Shown in pieces: positions 9,915 to 21,059 of a stretch of 62,311 nt of DNA. Numbering within the stretch: position 1 is the stretch's first letter; every line of letters begins with the position of its first letter. Below the pieces are notes generated by a model, which saw only the letters and a program-made list of their open reading frames with translations, was not told the DNA's origin and made no database searches. Source of the stretch: Asparagopsis taxiformis (Eukaryota; Rhodophyta; Florideophyceae; Bonnemaisoniales; Bonnemaisoniaceae); NCBI GenBank assembly GCA_030407315.1, contig JALQPE010000094.1:1-62311 (forward strand). The letters are read 5' to 3'. A program made the translations under genes and the position numbers.

Positions 9915-11387
9915 CTATTGGAACAAGCGACGATTCATACGTTCGACGTAAAGCGCATCTCCGGGATGGAGCAGGAAAGTCCTGTCGCTACATAGCGTAT
10001 GGGGGACACGGAAGTGACGCATAGGGCGACTCGAGGGGAGACGGGCGTAAGCCGACCAACATTCGTTTTGAACCTGATGGTTTTGACCCCGGAGGGAGCT
10101 CATGAGAAGCATATCGCGACGTAACTCGCTTCTCGGGCGATCCGTAAAGTCCCTACGAGGGAGCCGCGCAAACGGGTAGTGTTCCCAAGGAGCGGCGAGC
10201 TCACGCCTGAAAGGCAAGGCCTGCGAGTCGAATACCACCAGCTCATCAGCATTTGCTGGGTAGAATTCTCCCATGGAGCGCCAATTGGCAGTCGGCTTAG
10301 GTGCCCGAGGGGGAGTGTCGTGTGACGGAGCAGCTGGTGCTGGGGCAGACGCAACCGCGTAAGGGTCAACTAGGGCGGTGCCCGACGGTCTTACGCCTAC
10401 AGAGGCATCGGCGGCAGCCGCACCAGACCCACTTCGGGTAACTCTGCCAGTAGAGGCATATGGGTCTAGGACCTTCTCTACAGGTTGAGCATTAGCCTTC
10501 TCGGCTGCAGCCTTCTCGGCTTCTGCCCGAGCAGCCTCGCGGCGCAACTCTTCTTCTCTACGCTTTCGAGCGTCCGCCAGAATTTGCTGGCTGCGGCGAC
10601 CATAGTCCTCATAGGGATTCGCTGACGCGTCATGACCAGAAGAGGTACGAGCCGCCGGGGCGGAAGGACGAGAAGTAATCGGACGCGAACTTGGCGAAGG
10701 CCTGACATTCGGCTGCCTTGTTGGCCTGGGCGTAGCGCCTCCCTCGGCGACGACTTCTATCACCTCCTCGGTGTCGGCCGGCATGGCTCCCCTTGGGGAC
10801 GGGCCGGTGGCCTTCGATAACTCACCTTCGCGTGACGGCGGATTAACCGATGACGGTTTGACACTTGCCACTGGGGTGGAAGGCTTCGGGGAAGCAGGCG
10901 ATTCAGCCGGAACAGAGTCGCGCTCTTGTGCGCTAGCCCTGGTAGGGGGGACCGTCTCTTCGGAACGTGCTTGCGCACTCGCAACCTTTCCAGCAGGCGA
11001 CGCTGGATCAGCGGTGCCTTTGGCGGCAGTCGAACGCGTTCGCGTTTGCGATTGAGCCGCGGTGGCTGACGGCACGCGTGGCGCTGAAGTCGACGAAGAC
11101 TTAGCCGGTGTAGGCGGGACCCCGGTGCGGGAAGAGGAAGCCTGGTGGCGAGTCGTGGGACGGCGAACGCTGGAGCGTGTGGTAGGACGGTTGGGCGAAC
11201 CCATATTGTCTCCTTCCTCTTCAGAGGATTCGAATTGTATCGGAGCTCGAGGGGACATCCTGGAAGCCAGTAGAGGCGGTGACGGACGTTGATAAAAACC
11301 CTGAAGCGGGACGAACAAGTGGCCTATTGGCTTAAGTCTCCGGAAGGGAGCTGCGTTATTCAACCCAGGAAGGGGATCGCGAGGCAA
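9915..11387 (-). CDS. Antisense protein A of gypsy element 1, unknown function
   Basis: A 490-residue ORF whose first about 330 residues are low-complexity Ser/Thr/Pro/Ala-rich with acidic and basic patches, including a short Ala/Glu/Arg-rich helix (about residues 262-300). The last about 115 residues look folded and are conserved with element 2 (51070-51320, +): a W-x-x-x-A-x-x-R segment, RHFRVPHTLCSDRTF against ERYQIPASIRCDRSW, and DALYVERM against DAIYVDRM. A later Met (MGSPNRPTTRSS, about residue 63) resembles the start of the element 2 protein and may be the true start. Protein B follows 95 bp downstream. Unknown role; an antisense accessory protein is known from the Chlamydomonas REM1 gypsy element. 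Confidence 0.72.
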   Translation of the reverse strand: MPRDPLPGLNNAAPFRRLKPIGHLFVPLQGFYQRPSPPLLASRMSPRAPIQFESSEEEGDNMGSPNRPTTRSSVRRPTTRHQASSSRTGVPPTPAKSSSTSAPRVPSATAAQSQTRTRSTAAKGTADPASPAGKVASAQARSEETVPPTRASAQERDSVPAESPASPKPSTPVASVKPSSVNPPSREGELSKATGPSPRGAMPADTEEVIEVVAEGGATPRPTRQPNVRPSPSSRPITSRPSAPAARTSSGHDASANPYEDYGRRSQQILADARKRREEELRREAARAEAEKAAAEKANAQPVEKVLDPYASTGRVTRSGSGAAAADASVGVRPSGTALVDPYAVASAPAPAAPSHDTPPRAPKPTANWRSMGEFYPANADELVVFDSQALPFRRELAAPWEHYPFARLPRRDFTDRPRSELRRDMLLMSSLRGQNHQVQNECWSAYARLPSSRPMRHFRVPHTLCSDRTFLLHPGDALYVERMNRRLFQ

Positions 11388-11749
11388 TGGGCCGAATCGG
11401 CAAATGCAAGCCTCGAATTGGCACCGCTCGTGCGATCGCGCGGCTAATTATTTAGCAGATGGACGCAAAAACCCTTTGAGGGATAATGGAAAGGACGCGA
11501 ATGCGTGGACGCAGTTGGACACCGAAAGGGTGAATACGCTGTGTTGCGTTAGGATGAGGATGAACCTGAAGCAGGTATGAATTCCAATAGGAAACGGTCG
11601 GGCGGAACTCGGGAAGAGTCGGATGGACAACACATTTAGTGTGCACGCGCCGCGCGCGGGAAAATTTTGAATTGCACAATGCAACGGCCACAGCCAAAAA
11701 TTGTAATTTTTATTTTTTGATCAAATTTTGTCGGGACGACAAATCTCTC
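11388..11749. other. Leader region between antisense gene A and the 3' LTR
   Basis: About 360 bp with no convincing gene; an 81-codon - strand ORF (11697-11452) has no recognisable feature. It must contain, or lie next to, the promoter for the antisense genes. Confidence 0.45.
11445..11454 (-). promoter_or_regulatory. Possible TATA-like element for antisense genes
   Basis: On the - strand TAAATAATTA lies about 60 bp upstream of the first ATG of antisense gene A, in otherwise GC-rich DNA. Position and composition are the only support. Confidence 0.25.
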
Positions 11750-11761
11750 AGGAGGGGGCCG
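11750..11761 (+). other. Polypurine tract of element 1
   Basis: AGGAGGGGGCCG lies directly before the 3' LTR, the place expected for the plus-strand cDNA primer. Confidence 0.75.
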
Positions 11762-12444
11762 TGTCGTACCGCCTGGCGGTCCTCGCTGATCGAGCCGTGT
11801 CGCTTCCCTATTGGGTACCCACTTACGGGATGTGCCAATCAGAAGGCACCAGCCAACTGGCGTGTTTCCTATACTTAGGACCAGCTAAGGCTGACAAATA
11901 ACCCCACCCGGGCCTATCGGCCCCGGCCAAGACCCCACAAGGGGCAAATTTTAACTTAGGCTGATCAGCCATACATTACAATGTAAGCCTATTGGCAATG
12001 ACCTCGCGGGTAGGCGAGCGCCAGTAATTGGGTTCTGATTGGTCACTAACTGGATATTTATTCCTAACCACTAACCCTAGCTTACAGTAGACTTAGTATA
12101 AAACTGCCACTGGAATAGCCAGTAGGCACGGTTTCTAGAGTAACGTAAACTCAAGTGGAATTACGACCCACAGGAACAGTGTTCGCATACCTATTGTTCA
12201 ACCCCTCTCCGGGAAAACCTTAGGGTTAGCCAACAGCTCGACGGATTACGTCATCTTGCTCCATTAATACGCATCTCGCGTGAGCGCTATAATCGCACAA
12301 CCCCCTCCGGGTAGCGATCCCTTCTCTCTGACGAGACTACCCGCCGGGTACCTATAAGGTTCATCTACTCTACCGCTTCCTCTACCGAGGCTCGGGACAC
12401 CTGTCGGGTGGTTTGCCGCTCTAGCGGATTTTCTACCTGCTACA
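11762..12444 (+). repeat. 3' LTR of gypsy element 1
   Basis: Begins TGTCGTACC and ends CTGCTACA. Near-identical to 1-682, with the TATA box at 12097-12103. It is followed by ATAAC (12445-12449), the expected 5-bp target duplication, and then by copia coding sequence. Confidence 0.95.
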
Positions 12445-14362
12445 ATAACTATGCACCACATTCAGCGCACGGCAAACCGCCAATGCTTGTATGGACAGGA
12501 AAACGACCAGACGTCAGCACCCTACTCCCCTTTGGGCAATATGGCTACGTCAGCAATCGTCAGCCAGCCAACAAGCTCCACCCACGCGCAAGATTACAGC
12601 GATACCTCGGCAGAATTGATAACACCCACTACCACATCTACGATCCCAGCACCAAACTAATATCAAGATGTCGTGCCGCTGACTTTCACGCTTACAACCC
12701 CAATGCAGACCCCACCGTTACTTCAAACAAAGCCTCTGTCACAACTACCGCACCCACATCATCAACACCCACACCACCAGGCCAATGCACAGAACCAAAA
12801 AATCTAGAACAAGCCAGACAAGCACCCGATGCTGCCGAATGGCAGAAATCCTGGAACAGCGAACTGGACACATTGGAACAACGAGGAACAATCACGTATG
12901 TCCCAGCAGATCAGATACCACCTGGAACAAAACTGATTCCATACAAAATCGTTATGAAACTCAAGACTGATTCCAATGGCACACCGCTCTCCCGGAAAAC
13001 CAGATGCAATATCCGTGGAGACTTACAACGGCCCCACGAGCATTATGACCCAGACTCATCTCCTCTCCAGTTGCAGATCGAGACGCCATACGAATATCAC
13101 TAGCGTTAGCAGCGGCACATGGATACGAGGCGACTCAGTGGGATCTGGAATCTGCGTTTTTACACGAATCGTACGACGACACATCCCCATTGTACATATA
13201 TCAACCCCCCAGATTTGACGGGACATTCAAATACCCAGGCTATGTTGGCAAAATCACCGGAAACATCTATGGAGCAAAACAAGCATGCCACATCTTCACC
13301 AAAGGCCTGTCCAAACACCTCACCCTTCAGAACTTCACCCTCCTCACTAGCGACAGTTGCACGTATCACCTGACTGCCACTCATGACCCGACACAATTTG
13401 TGTACTTCGTGGTCACAGTGGATGATTTCCTTGTCATCACCAACAATCCCCCACTCCGCGAGAAAGCCAAACTACACATCCAAACGAAATACAAACTCAA
13501 GGACCTAGGACCAGTAACGCACATACTGGGCTGGAAGGTCACACGCGACACCACCGGAATCAAATTATCGCAACCCGCTTACATCAAGACACTCTTATCA
13601 AAATATGGACTACAAGACGCCAAAACAGCTCCATCCCCCATTGCCTCCGAAATTCTCAACACACCAGAACACGCCACAAAGGCACTAGACACAAAGAAAT
13701 ATGACTACCATGGTATTATCGGCAGTCTCCGTTATCTTGCAGACTCCACGAGACCAGACATCTCTTTCATAATCGGCTTCCTAGGCAGACACGCCCATAA
13801 GCCAACCACAGCACATTGGCAGGCGGCACTCAGAGTGCTTCGATACCTCAACGCCACCCAAGACCAAGGCTTACACTACAAGACAGGATTACATTCCACC
13901 CTGCAAGCCCATTCAGACAGTGACTATGCGGCATGTGTCACCACAAGACGCTCCACATCCGGAACATATATCCTATACAACGACTCACCAGTTGCTTGGC
14001 AATCCAAGCGACAGCGATTCATAGCGACAAGTACCTGGGCTGCTGAATATGTAGCGGCATTCCACACAGCCCAACACATCATTTGTCTGCGCAATCTACT
14101 TGCAGACCTCAACCACGCGGAAACCAAGCCAACGCCACTACGCATGGACAATGCAGGGGCGATAACAACAGCCAACACCACCCACCCAACGCCCAAATCG
14201 AAACACATCGACGTGAAATACCACTACATTAAGGAACTAATCGACCGCAAAGAAATAAGCATCTCGTACATCCCATCCAGCGAAAACTGTGCCGACATAT
14301 TAACCAAAGCATTTAAACCTGCGCAGTATAAAGAACGCCTACCTCTCCTCCGGCTCTCGTAG
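12445..14362 (+). pseudogene. Ty1/copia polyprotein, 3' half (integrase tail, RT, RNase H)
   Basis: Coding sequence starts abruptly at the gypsy LTR. The first part (to 13103) is the integrase C-terminus with the copia signature (PPMLVWTGKRPDVSTLLPFG; YLGRIDNTHYHIYDP) and the start of RT (DAAEWQKSWNSELDTL). A frameshift near 13065 moves the RT to the frame that ends at 14362: DLESAFLHE with catalytic Asp, FVVTVDDFLVI (VDD box), GSLRYLADSTRPDI. RNase H follows, with HSDSDYAAC, the copia hallmark SKHIDVKYHYIKELI and a normal end. The RT-RH order after integrase is diagnostic of copia. The 5' half is beyond the window, displaced by gypsy element 1. Confidence 0.93.
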
Positions 14363-15791
14363 CCTGCGCCGTGCGGCGACTGTCGGATGATCACATCATC
14401 TCCACGGCGCAACCAACGAGATCCTACGTTGTCGGATGATCATACGTATACACTAAGACACACATATAATACACTGATACAACCAGTATTAATACCGCCG
14501 CCGTACCACGAGATCACACAATAAAGCTATGACATTACGATCCTCTACATCAACATAAGTGTTCTTAAATACTATTCTTAATGCTTGTCACCTTACCAGT
14601 GTAGTGTTTTTCAGTGTACTTGTCAGTGTTAGTTTCGTTTGATGAGTTAGCGTCCTGACAAACTGAACTAAGAGTCTCTCTCTTCCAACAAGTTGAATAT
14701 ACGACAATGCTTTTAGAAAAATTTAAAATATTAGGAAAGGACAATGTCATGTTCTCATTTTGCGCATCATTGAAGGCAGGTGTGGGTGCCTCCTGACGCA
14801 GGGAAATTATGGATCGGGGCCGATCGGTTCTGTTCCTATTCTAGGGACCGATGTGAGAAACTACCAGAACGAGGAGGAATTATATTGAAGATCGTTTGAC
14901 ACCAGGGGCACTGCTGTACAGTTCCGATAGTTGTTGCAGCCGTTTCTTAACACGGGTAGTGATTAAATTAAAGTGTCATATGGAACAGCTCATGGGACTA
15001 CTATGTGCTGGCACGGTACAAGTGGCTTGATATAATTGCAACATGAAGTCGACGTAAGCTTCTGAACTGTGCATTGCTGTCTATGGCAACCTCGATACCG
15101 CCTTGAAGCCTACAGTTCATAGGAACGGGGTCAGAACAACTACAACTGAAAATTGAAATATTGATTAGACTCAACTGTTTGCTTCCTTTGTCTGATTCCG
15201 GTAGAAAATCTATGAGGGCCGAAAAGTATCTCGTCATCAATTGTATTGATAACGTTACATAGCTGAATAATATAGCAGCCACTGTGACCATAGATGAATG
15301 AGAAAACAATACACGAGCTACAGCCTCTTCATGTCAAGTGGACACCGGTTTTTCTGAAACATATTTCCTGCCATTTTAATTGATATGTTCGTATGGGTCA
15401 ATCATTTGTAAGATACATGCCCTACAGCGTCGCATCTGTAACAATTTATCGTTTTATATCATCACTGCACCCACTTTCCAACAGTCTGGTTATCTTGCCG
15501 ATACTCATAATTCCCATATCTCGATCGAATATCGAATATTCAGGAGTACTTCGTTCGAAACAAACTCCAAAAAATTCTTTTCAACAATAGTTCACGCACA
15601 TTCTCCGTCTCATAAATTCTTTCTTTCAGCCCTCATTCTGTTCTACCGTACAAGATACAGCAGTATTTTCTTCCTGTTTTCTCACGTCCTCATGTTGCAA
15701 TCATGCTGACGCGATGTAAGGAAAACCCCCGTTAATGCACTCTGTGAGAAAATATACATTTCTTTAAACATTTCCACACTTCTTTCATATC
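14363..15791. other. Copia 3' flank and unassigned AT-rich DNA
   Basis: TGTCGGATGATCA occurs twice (14381 and 14430), a possible start of the copia 3' LTR, but I cannot find its end or a partner copy in the window. The rest, to 15791, contains only short unsupported ORFs. Confidence 0.4.
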
Positions 15792-16620
15792 AGACGATTT
15801 CTGGTGTTGCCATATGGGAATATATGGAAATTGCATGGAAATGTTTGTGGCGCGTTTTGCTCAGCAGGCGGTGCCAGTACGGAGCCGAGTTTTGGCATAC
15901 GTACGCCTGGGGGGAACTGGGTTACGATCTTACAGCGTAAATGTTAGGGCTAGAGAAGTAGAAGTTTTGCTCGAAAGTTTAATTGTGTGACGTAACCGCC
16001 TCGCTCCTAGTAACGCGCTGTGGTAAAAGACAGTTGTCCCCGAATCGAGATCCTGAGATATGCTGCTGCACTGCGCGAGATTTTGCGCTCAAATCTCATA
16101 TGGCTGTCGTTCGATGAAGTAACATGCGAACGCCAAAGACAGATGAAAAGCTGCGGCCACAGCTTAGCTGCAAGCAATTAATCAATTACGCATCTGCGAT
16201 TAATTTGGAATCCTTTGCAAATCGTACCGTTGCTCTGTATATTCTGGCTAGTGCTTCTACAGCAGTGCAGTAACAATCGAAATGAGATCAAGGTAATGTT
16301 TCGGTGTTGCGACGAGTTTCACAGCACCAAGTTCAATACACCATTACATAACATTTTAGGATCTCGATTCGGGGACAACTGTCTTTTACCACAGCGCGTT
16401 ACTAGGAGCGAGGCGGTTACGTCACACAATTAAACTTTCGAGCAAAACTTCTACTTCTCTAGCCCTAACATTTACGCTGTAAGATCGTAACCCAGTTCCC
16501 CCCAGGCGTACGTATGCCAAAACTCGGCTCCGTACTGGCACCGCCTGCTGAGCAAAACGCGCCACAAACATTTCCATGCAATTTCCATATATTCCCATAT
16601 GGCAACACCAGAAATCGTCT
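15792..16620. mobile_element. Foldback/MITE-like element with identical 263-bp inverted repeats
   Basis: 15792-16054 and 16358-16620 are reverse complements of each other. I compared them row by row and saw no mismatch. The ends are AGACGATTTC...GAAATCGTCT, and ATC flanks both sides, which may be a 3-bp target duplication. The 303-bp interior (16055-16357) has no ORF of note. Long inverted repeats without coding capacity suggest a non-autonomous DNA transposon moved by a transposase elsewhere. Confidence 0.8.
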
Positions 16621-17177
16621 ATCATCGTGCTTCTTAGTTCCGAGCCTGTTATATACGGCAAACTGTATATCATGTGTCCGAACCCGTCACCGCACCATTA
16701 TGTTTTGGATTATAGCTTCTTCAGTGAATGTATGGGTATTTCAATGAGTGAAATATGAAACTTGGTGTACCTTCACTTCTCAATCTGATAGTATATATGA
16801 TAATTCCAACACACGCAAGGTTGAGAACATATTGGTGGAGGTATCCAGTGTGATAAATCCAGAGCAATCTCAGGGACTATAGAACTGATGTTTTCACAAA
16901 GGCCTAGAACCCAAAACTGCATGAATGTGTGGTGTCTTTGAGAAATTAATCCAATACTTTGTATCAACACATTCCAATAGGAAATCTATGCAGTGATCTT
17001 TCAACTACAGCTTCTATACAAAAAGACCACTTATCTAATCAACTAAACAGAGGTAAGAACGGTTGGCCCTTATTTCCTCTGCTATTATCCTGCCTTCCGG
17101 GATGAAATCATTCATCTCTACATGGAGAAGGGATCTTAATCTTAATCGTCGTGGACAGCAATATGGACCGATCGCCC
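16621..17177. other. Intergenic, nothing recognised
   Basis: AT-rich DNA between the foldback element and the 3' end of the zinc-finger gene. No ORF with recognisable features; it probably includes the zinc-finger gene's 3' UTR. Confidence 0.5.
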
Positions 17178-18004
17178 TTATGGATTCATGTTGTGTACAG
17201 CTTTTTGATGCTGCTTTAGATTATAATTCTCTCTGAAGGAAGAACCACAAAAGCACACGCATGGTTTTAGCTTCATGTGAACAGAGGAATGATGCTTCTC
17301 TGCATGTGCTTTTTGCTTGAATGCCTTGTCACAGTCTTCCGCTGCACATTTGAACGGGCGGGCTTCTCGATGTACCATGGCAGTATGCCGTGAGAGGCCG
17401 TCATGGAAGGCGAATTCCTTGTTGCATTCTTGACATTTAAATGGCCGTTGTTTCTCATGACGAGCGCGGATATGCTTATTTCTGAAGAGAGATGATAACA
17501 TGAGACATATGATGTTAGAGAGAAGCAACAGGTGATGGATGGGAGGATAAATCAGAAAGCTGCACAAACTTACAAATTTCCCTTTTCGCCAAATGACTGT
17601 TGACAATAGCTGCATGTAAATCTTCTTTCTCCGAGGTGAACAGTTTTAGTATGTTTGTTTCGATCTGATCTTTGTCCGAATGCGAAGCCACAAATTTCGC
17701 ATGCATATGGACGGTCCTTGCTCTTTCTTTTCTGCGATTCGCGAGCGGATTGTGTTGAAGTTTGGGAAATGCTACCGGAAGTACTACCAGCTTGGGAGCT
17801 AGAGGCAGCACTGCTGTTCCGGTCACGGGCAGGGGCATGGTGGGAAGATGGCTGGGGTGCCCGACTGTAGGGCTGCTCATTGCGCGAATTGTTGAGGAGG
17901 AATCCTATGTCATGTTTGGTGGATCTGGAGTGTGACTCTGTGGCAGTCTTGGAGCGCTTATCACGAGGGTCGGACATATGAACGTCGATATCTGTTCTTG
18001 GCAT
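17178..18004 (-). CDS. C2H2 zinc-finger protein, five fingers, one intron
   Basis: Two exons: 18004-17574 and 17481-17178. The 92-nt intron has a GTAAGT donor (from 17573) and an acceptor ending CAG at 17482. Splicing completes finger 2 exactly (GEKGNL joined to NKHIRARH, twelve residues between Cys and His), which strongly supports the model. The product is about 244 aa. A disordered Ser-rich N-terminus is followed by a basic KRKSKDRPY patch and five consecutive fingers (YACEICGF..., FTCSYCQQ..., FKCQECNK..., FKCAAEDCDK..., CVCFCGSS...). Finger 5 has irregular first-pair Cys spacing. Linkers of the T/EKQRPF type suit DNA binding, so it is likely a nuclear transcription factor. It is the clearest host-gene candidate here. 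Confidence 0.88.
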
Positions 18005-21000
18005 TGTATGTAGATGTTGACGATGTGCGGGTCGAGTACCAAAGAGGAGACGACTGAATCAATGGATAGGCCGGGGAGAGGGGCTGTTATAGATGGCGGT
18101 AGAAACGGAAAAGTGTGGATACAGAACAGCGTGGCAGAGGAGCGAAATAAATTGCTCTGTGGAGCTTGACTGCTGACAGGGAAATAAAATCGAGGAAAAA
18201 TGAGCAATAGGAGTGTCCTGGCTGGGGTGAGAACGTGGGTTGGGTGGCTTGTGTTGCAAGCGGGTAGCAAGTGGGACAGAAGACTGTTTAAGTAGGATTG
18301 AAGAACGGAATGTGTGAAGACAGTGCGAGAGGGAGCAATCGGGGCGGGGGTGCTGACTGGATGGAGTGGAGCCGAGGCCGATCTTCCTCCTTATTGAAAG
18401 TATGATGGCAATTAAATAATGGGAAGAGCAAAGTCCATCATCAGCATGACTGTTTGAAGCTGGCATGACGTGTGCAATCAAGTCTGACGGCTCATTTGCG
18501 TTGTGCAAGGTGTTTACGTCGGACCACACATGTGGCCGAATTTCGTGCAGTTCAGGACCCGCATGTGATGATTGACAGCCGCCGCGTTGTTCCTCAATCC
18601 ATCAGTTGAGATTGAGATTGTGGGGCCTGTGAATTTTTTTAATTCTGAAAACAACTTTCTCGCGCAAACGCTCGACCACTCCTCCACAATATCTGCTCGA
18701 CGAATCTGCAGGCCAACCGGGCCTCCACGTCTGAGAGCACGCATTCCGAACTGCCGCGAAGCCCAGCTGCCGCTGTCCCTGCTCCCCGCGCCGCGGCAAG
18801 CCCCGCTTCGTCGGGTCACAACGCGTCATCTCTCCCCTGCCTCTGCAGCCCACTTTAGCTCCTTGTCCACCCAGTGTACAGTATGATCAGATCTCATATG
18901 CAAAACCCGCGGCATTCGCGCCACTCTTCCCTCTCCAGCGAGTGCAGTTAGCCGCATGGGCCCTGCATCAGTTAACATTCTTCATCTCTTCGCTGCTAAC
19001 TAACCCCCCGTCCAGCCTCCACCGCAATTTGCAGCTTACATCCCTCTTGCGTCGCAATTGCCTGATCGGAACAAGTTCCTGCCGAATAGCTCTCGAGCCC
19101 GATTACTCACTCGCGCAAATGGACGCTCTCGTGTTCTATTGAAGCACACCGATCGGAACGGAACGACTGATGTACTGTCGAGGACATTGTGCACATTCAC
19201 AAATAAGCATGGGAACACACACTGTCCCACCCTTCTGCAGCAGCAATTCTATATTAATCTTGTTGCTTTTCTCACATTGGGTGTATCACAGTGCACGCCG
19301 CTGCCTCAATATAAATTAACGCTTTACCATTCCATGCCTGCAGCATTACAACACAGCTTGTAGACGCTGGAGATCCATGTGGTAGGTACTATCATTGTTG
19401 TAGGATCGAGGCAAGGTGGAAACGCTGCAGCCTTGCCATTAAATTAAATGCAGTCTCTGACAGGCTGCATCGTACTGTAAGCATGGTCTTTTCTGCAATT
19501 GGTGCTAATGCAGCCATGCGGCACGTGCCAAACGTATTCCATTCGTTGCCCCGCGCGGCTCTCCCAATAGCCGAGCCATACAAGCCTCGCCATTTTCTGT
19601 TGAATTTTACTCCTCATCTTTGCTATGCAGTCCAGTTGATGCAATCACATGAGAAAGACCATGGACGAGGACGCTGTGGGAGAGAACCAGCATTCAAATG
19701 TGCAGCCAGCCTCAATCACCAACCACGCGATTCATTTATCATCACCGTCGTGCTCTATCATCATTTCCTATTATCGAATGTATCATCCTTGTGCGATTTC
19801 CAAGCAGCGGAAGGGGGATTCTTATAAGCCAGGGTTCTGCTAGTGTGGAATCTCCTTCTTTCGAGACTCAATTGACTACATGCAATGCTTTCGTGAGCCT
19901 ATCCGAGATCGGCCTCTCATGTATCCACCTATTGGTTCACGATGACAGTTTTTACCAGAAGCAAATGTCACCACCACTGCTTACATGTAAGTTTTCAGCA
20001 TACTCACATGTAACATGTAACACTACCACTAGTGTATGTGGTCAGCAACACCGTTTTATTTTTGAGCGCATATCAACAGGTAGCAACTTCGATACAGTTT
20101 GTGATTCCAACTGATCTGATAGGCGAAACGGTGAATCGATATCCGTAAGTCCGTTTTCACTGAAATAGAGTTCGTTGTAGAAAACACATATGGTACAGAT
20201 GTAGTGTCAGAGAATGGAGCTGTTGATGCCAACAAGGGCCAGCAAAGCGCAGGGTACTTCTATGATCGGTTACACCAGTTTTACGGGTACTCTAGATAAC
20301 TAGAAAAGAACTGACTGGTACGTCTAGGAGTATCGGGAAGCCTATGTCTTCAAGTGATGTCATGGTGGCATTATGTAAGCATGGTTTTTGTTTTGATGAC
20401 ATCGTTTCTCTCGATTTGTGGACGCAATTCATCCTCTCAAGGCCAAATTGTTTGCCATCCGAACCGATTTTCCTCACTACTCGCGTATTTCACATATCGA
20501 TATTTGGGGCAGGTGTCCTTGTGATTCGATTGGTTACGTTGCACTATGACACAATTTCACTACGCATAGAAACAAATTCAATTGGGATTCTTGCCACGGC
20601 ACTTGCAGTGCCCGTGGACATCAGCGTAGAATAGAATAGAGACAGTCTGTCATAAGTTCGACAAGTCTGGACCGCCATCTCCGATGAGGTGGGTGACGGA
20701 CAAGGACTGGAAAAATTTTTACGGTCGAAGTACTGGGGGCCAGTCCTAACAAGCGCACATTTGGCACGCACTGCACATTATGCACGGAATTCATCGAATT
20801 CAGAACGGAATAAGTTAGAAGTTCTAAAGTAATCTCCCTTACGGAAGTTTAATAAACTAACTTGAATGTTTTCGATTTCCGTCATCTGACACTCACAGAA
20901 ATTCACAACTTTTGTAAGAATGATTCGCGGACGATAAAATGTCGATTCGAGCTCTATGTACGCGAGCTCCCCGTACGCGCACAGCGCGGAGAAAACTCCT

Positions 21001-21059
21001 AACAGGACACAGATACGTAATTCTGTGGGGAGTGCAATGTACCTGATTCCTAATCCGAC
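18005..21059. other. Intergenic, nothing recognised
   Basis: About 3 kb with only short ORFs in all frames and no motif I can name. 18005-18530 is pyrimidine-rich on the - strand and probably carries the 5' UTR and promoter of the zinc-finger gene. Confidence 0.5.

Larger units (their letters stand above)
1..12444 (+). mobile_element. Ty3/gypsy LTR retrotransposon, element 1 (essentially full length)
   Basis: Two direct LTRs (1-682 and 11762-12444) bound, in order, a primer-binding site, gag, protease, reverse transcriptase, RNase H, integrase and a chromodomain tail on the + strand. Long ORFs on the - strand (7994-11387) and a polypurine tract follow before the 3' LTR. The PR-RT-RH-IN order is the Ty3/gypsy order, and the chromodomain suggests a chromovirus-like clade. 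Pol is split by at least five frame changes, so this copy cannot make a full polyprotein as read. The element sits inside a Ty1/copia element whose coding sequence resumes at 12445. The 3' flank is ATAAC; the matching target duplication lies outside the window. The LTRs differ at about eight sites, so insertion is fairly recent. Confidence 0.93.

Noticed and set aside
18059..18529. 156-codon - strand ORF upstream of the zinc-finger gene
   Set aside because: Pyrimidine-rich leader composition, no domain, overlaps another ORF; more likely promoter and 5' UTR.
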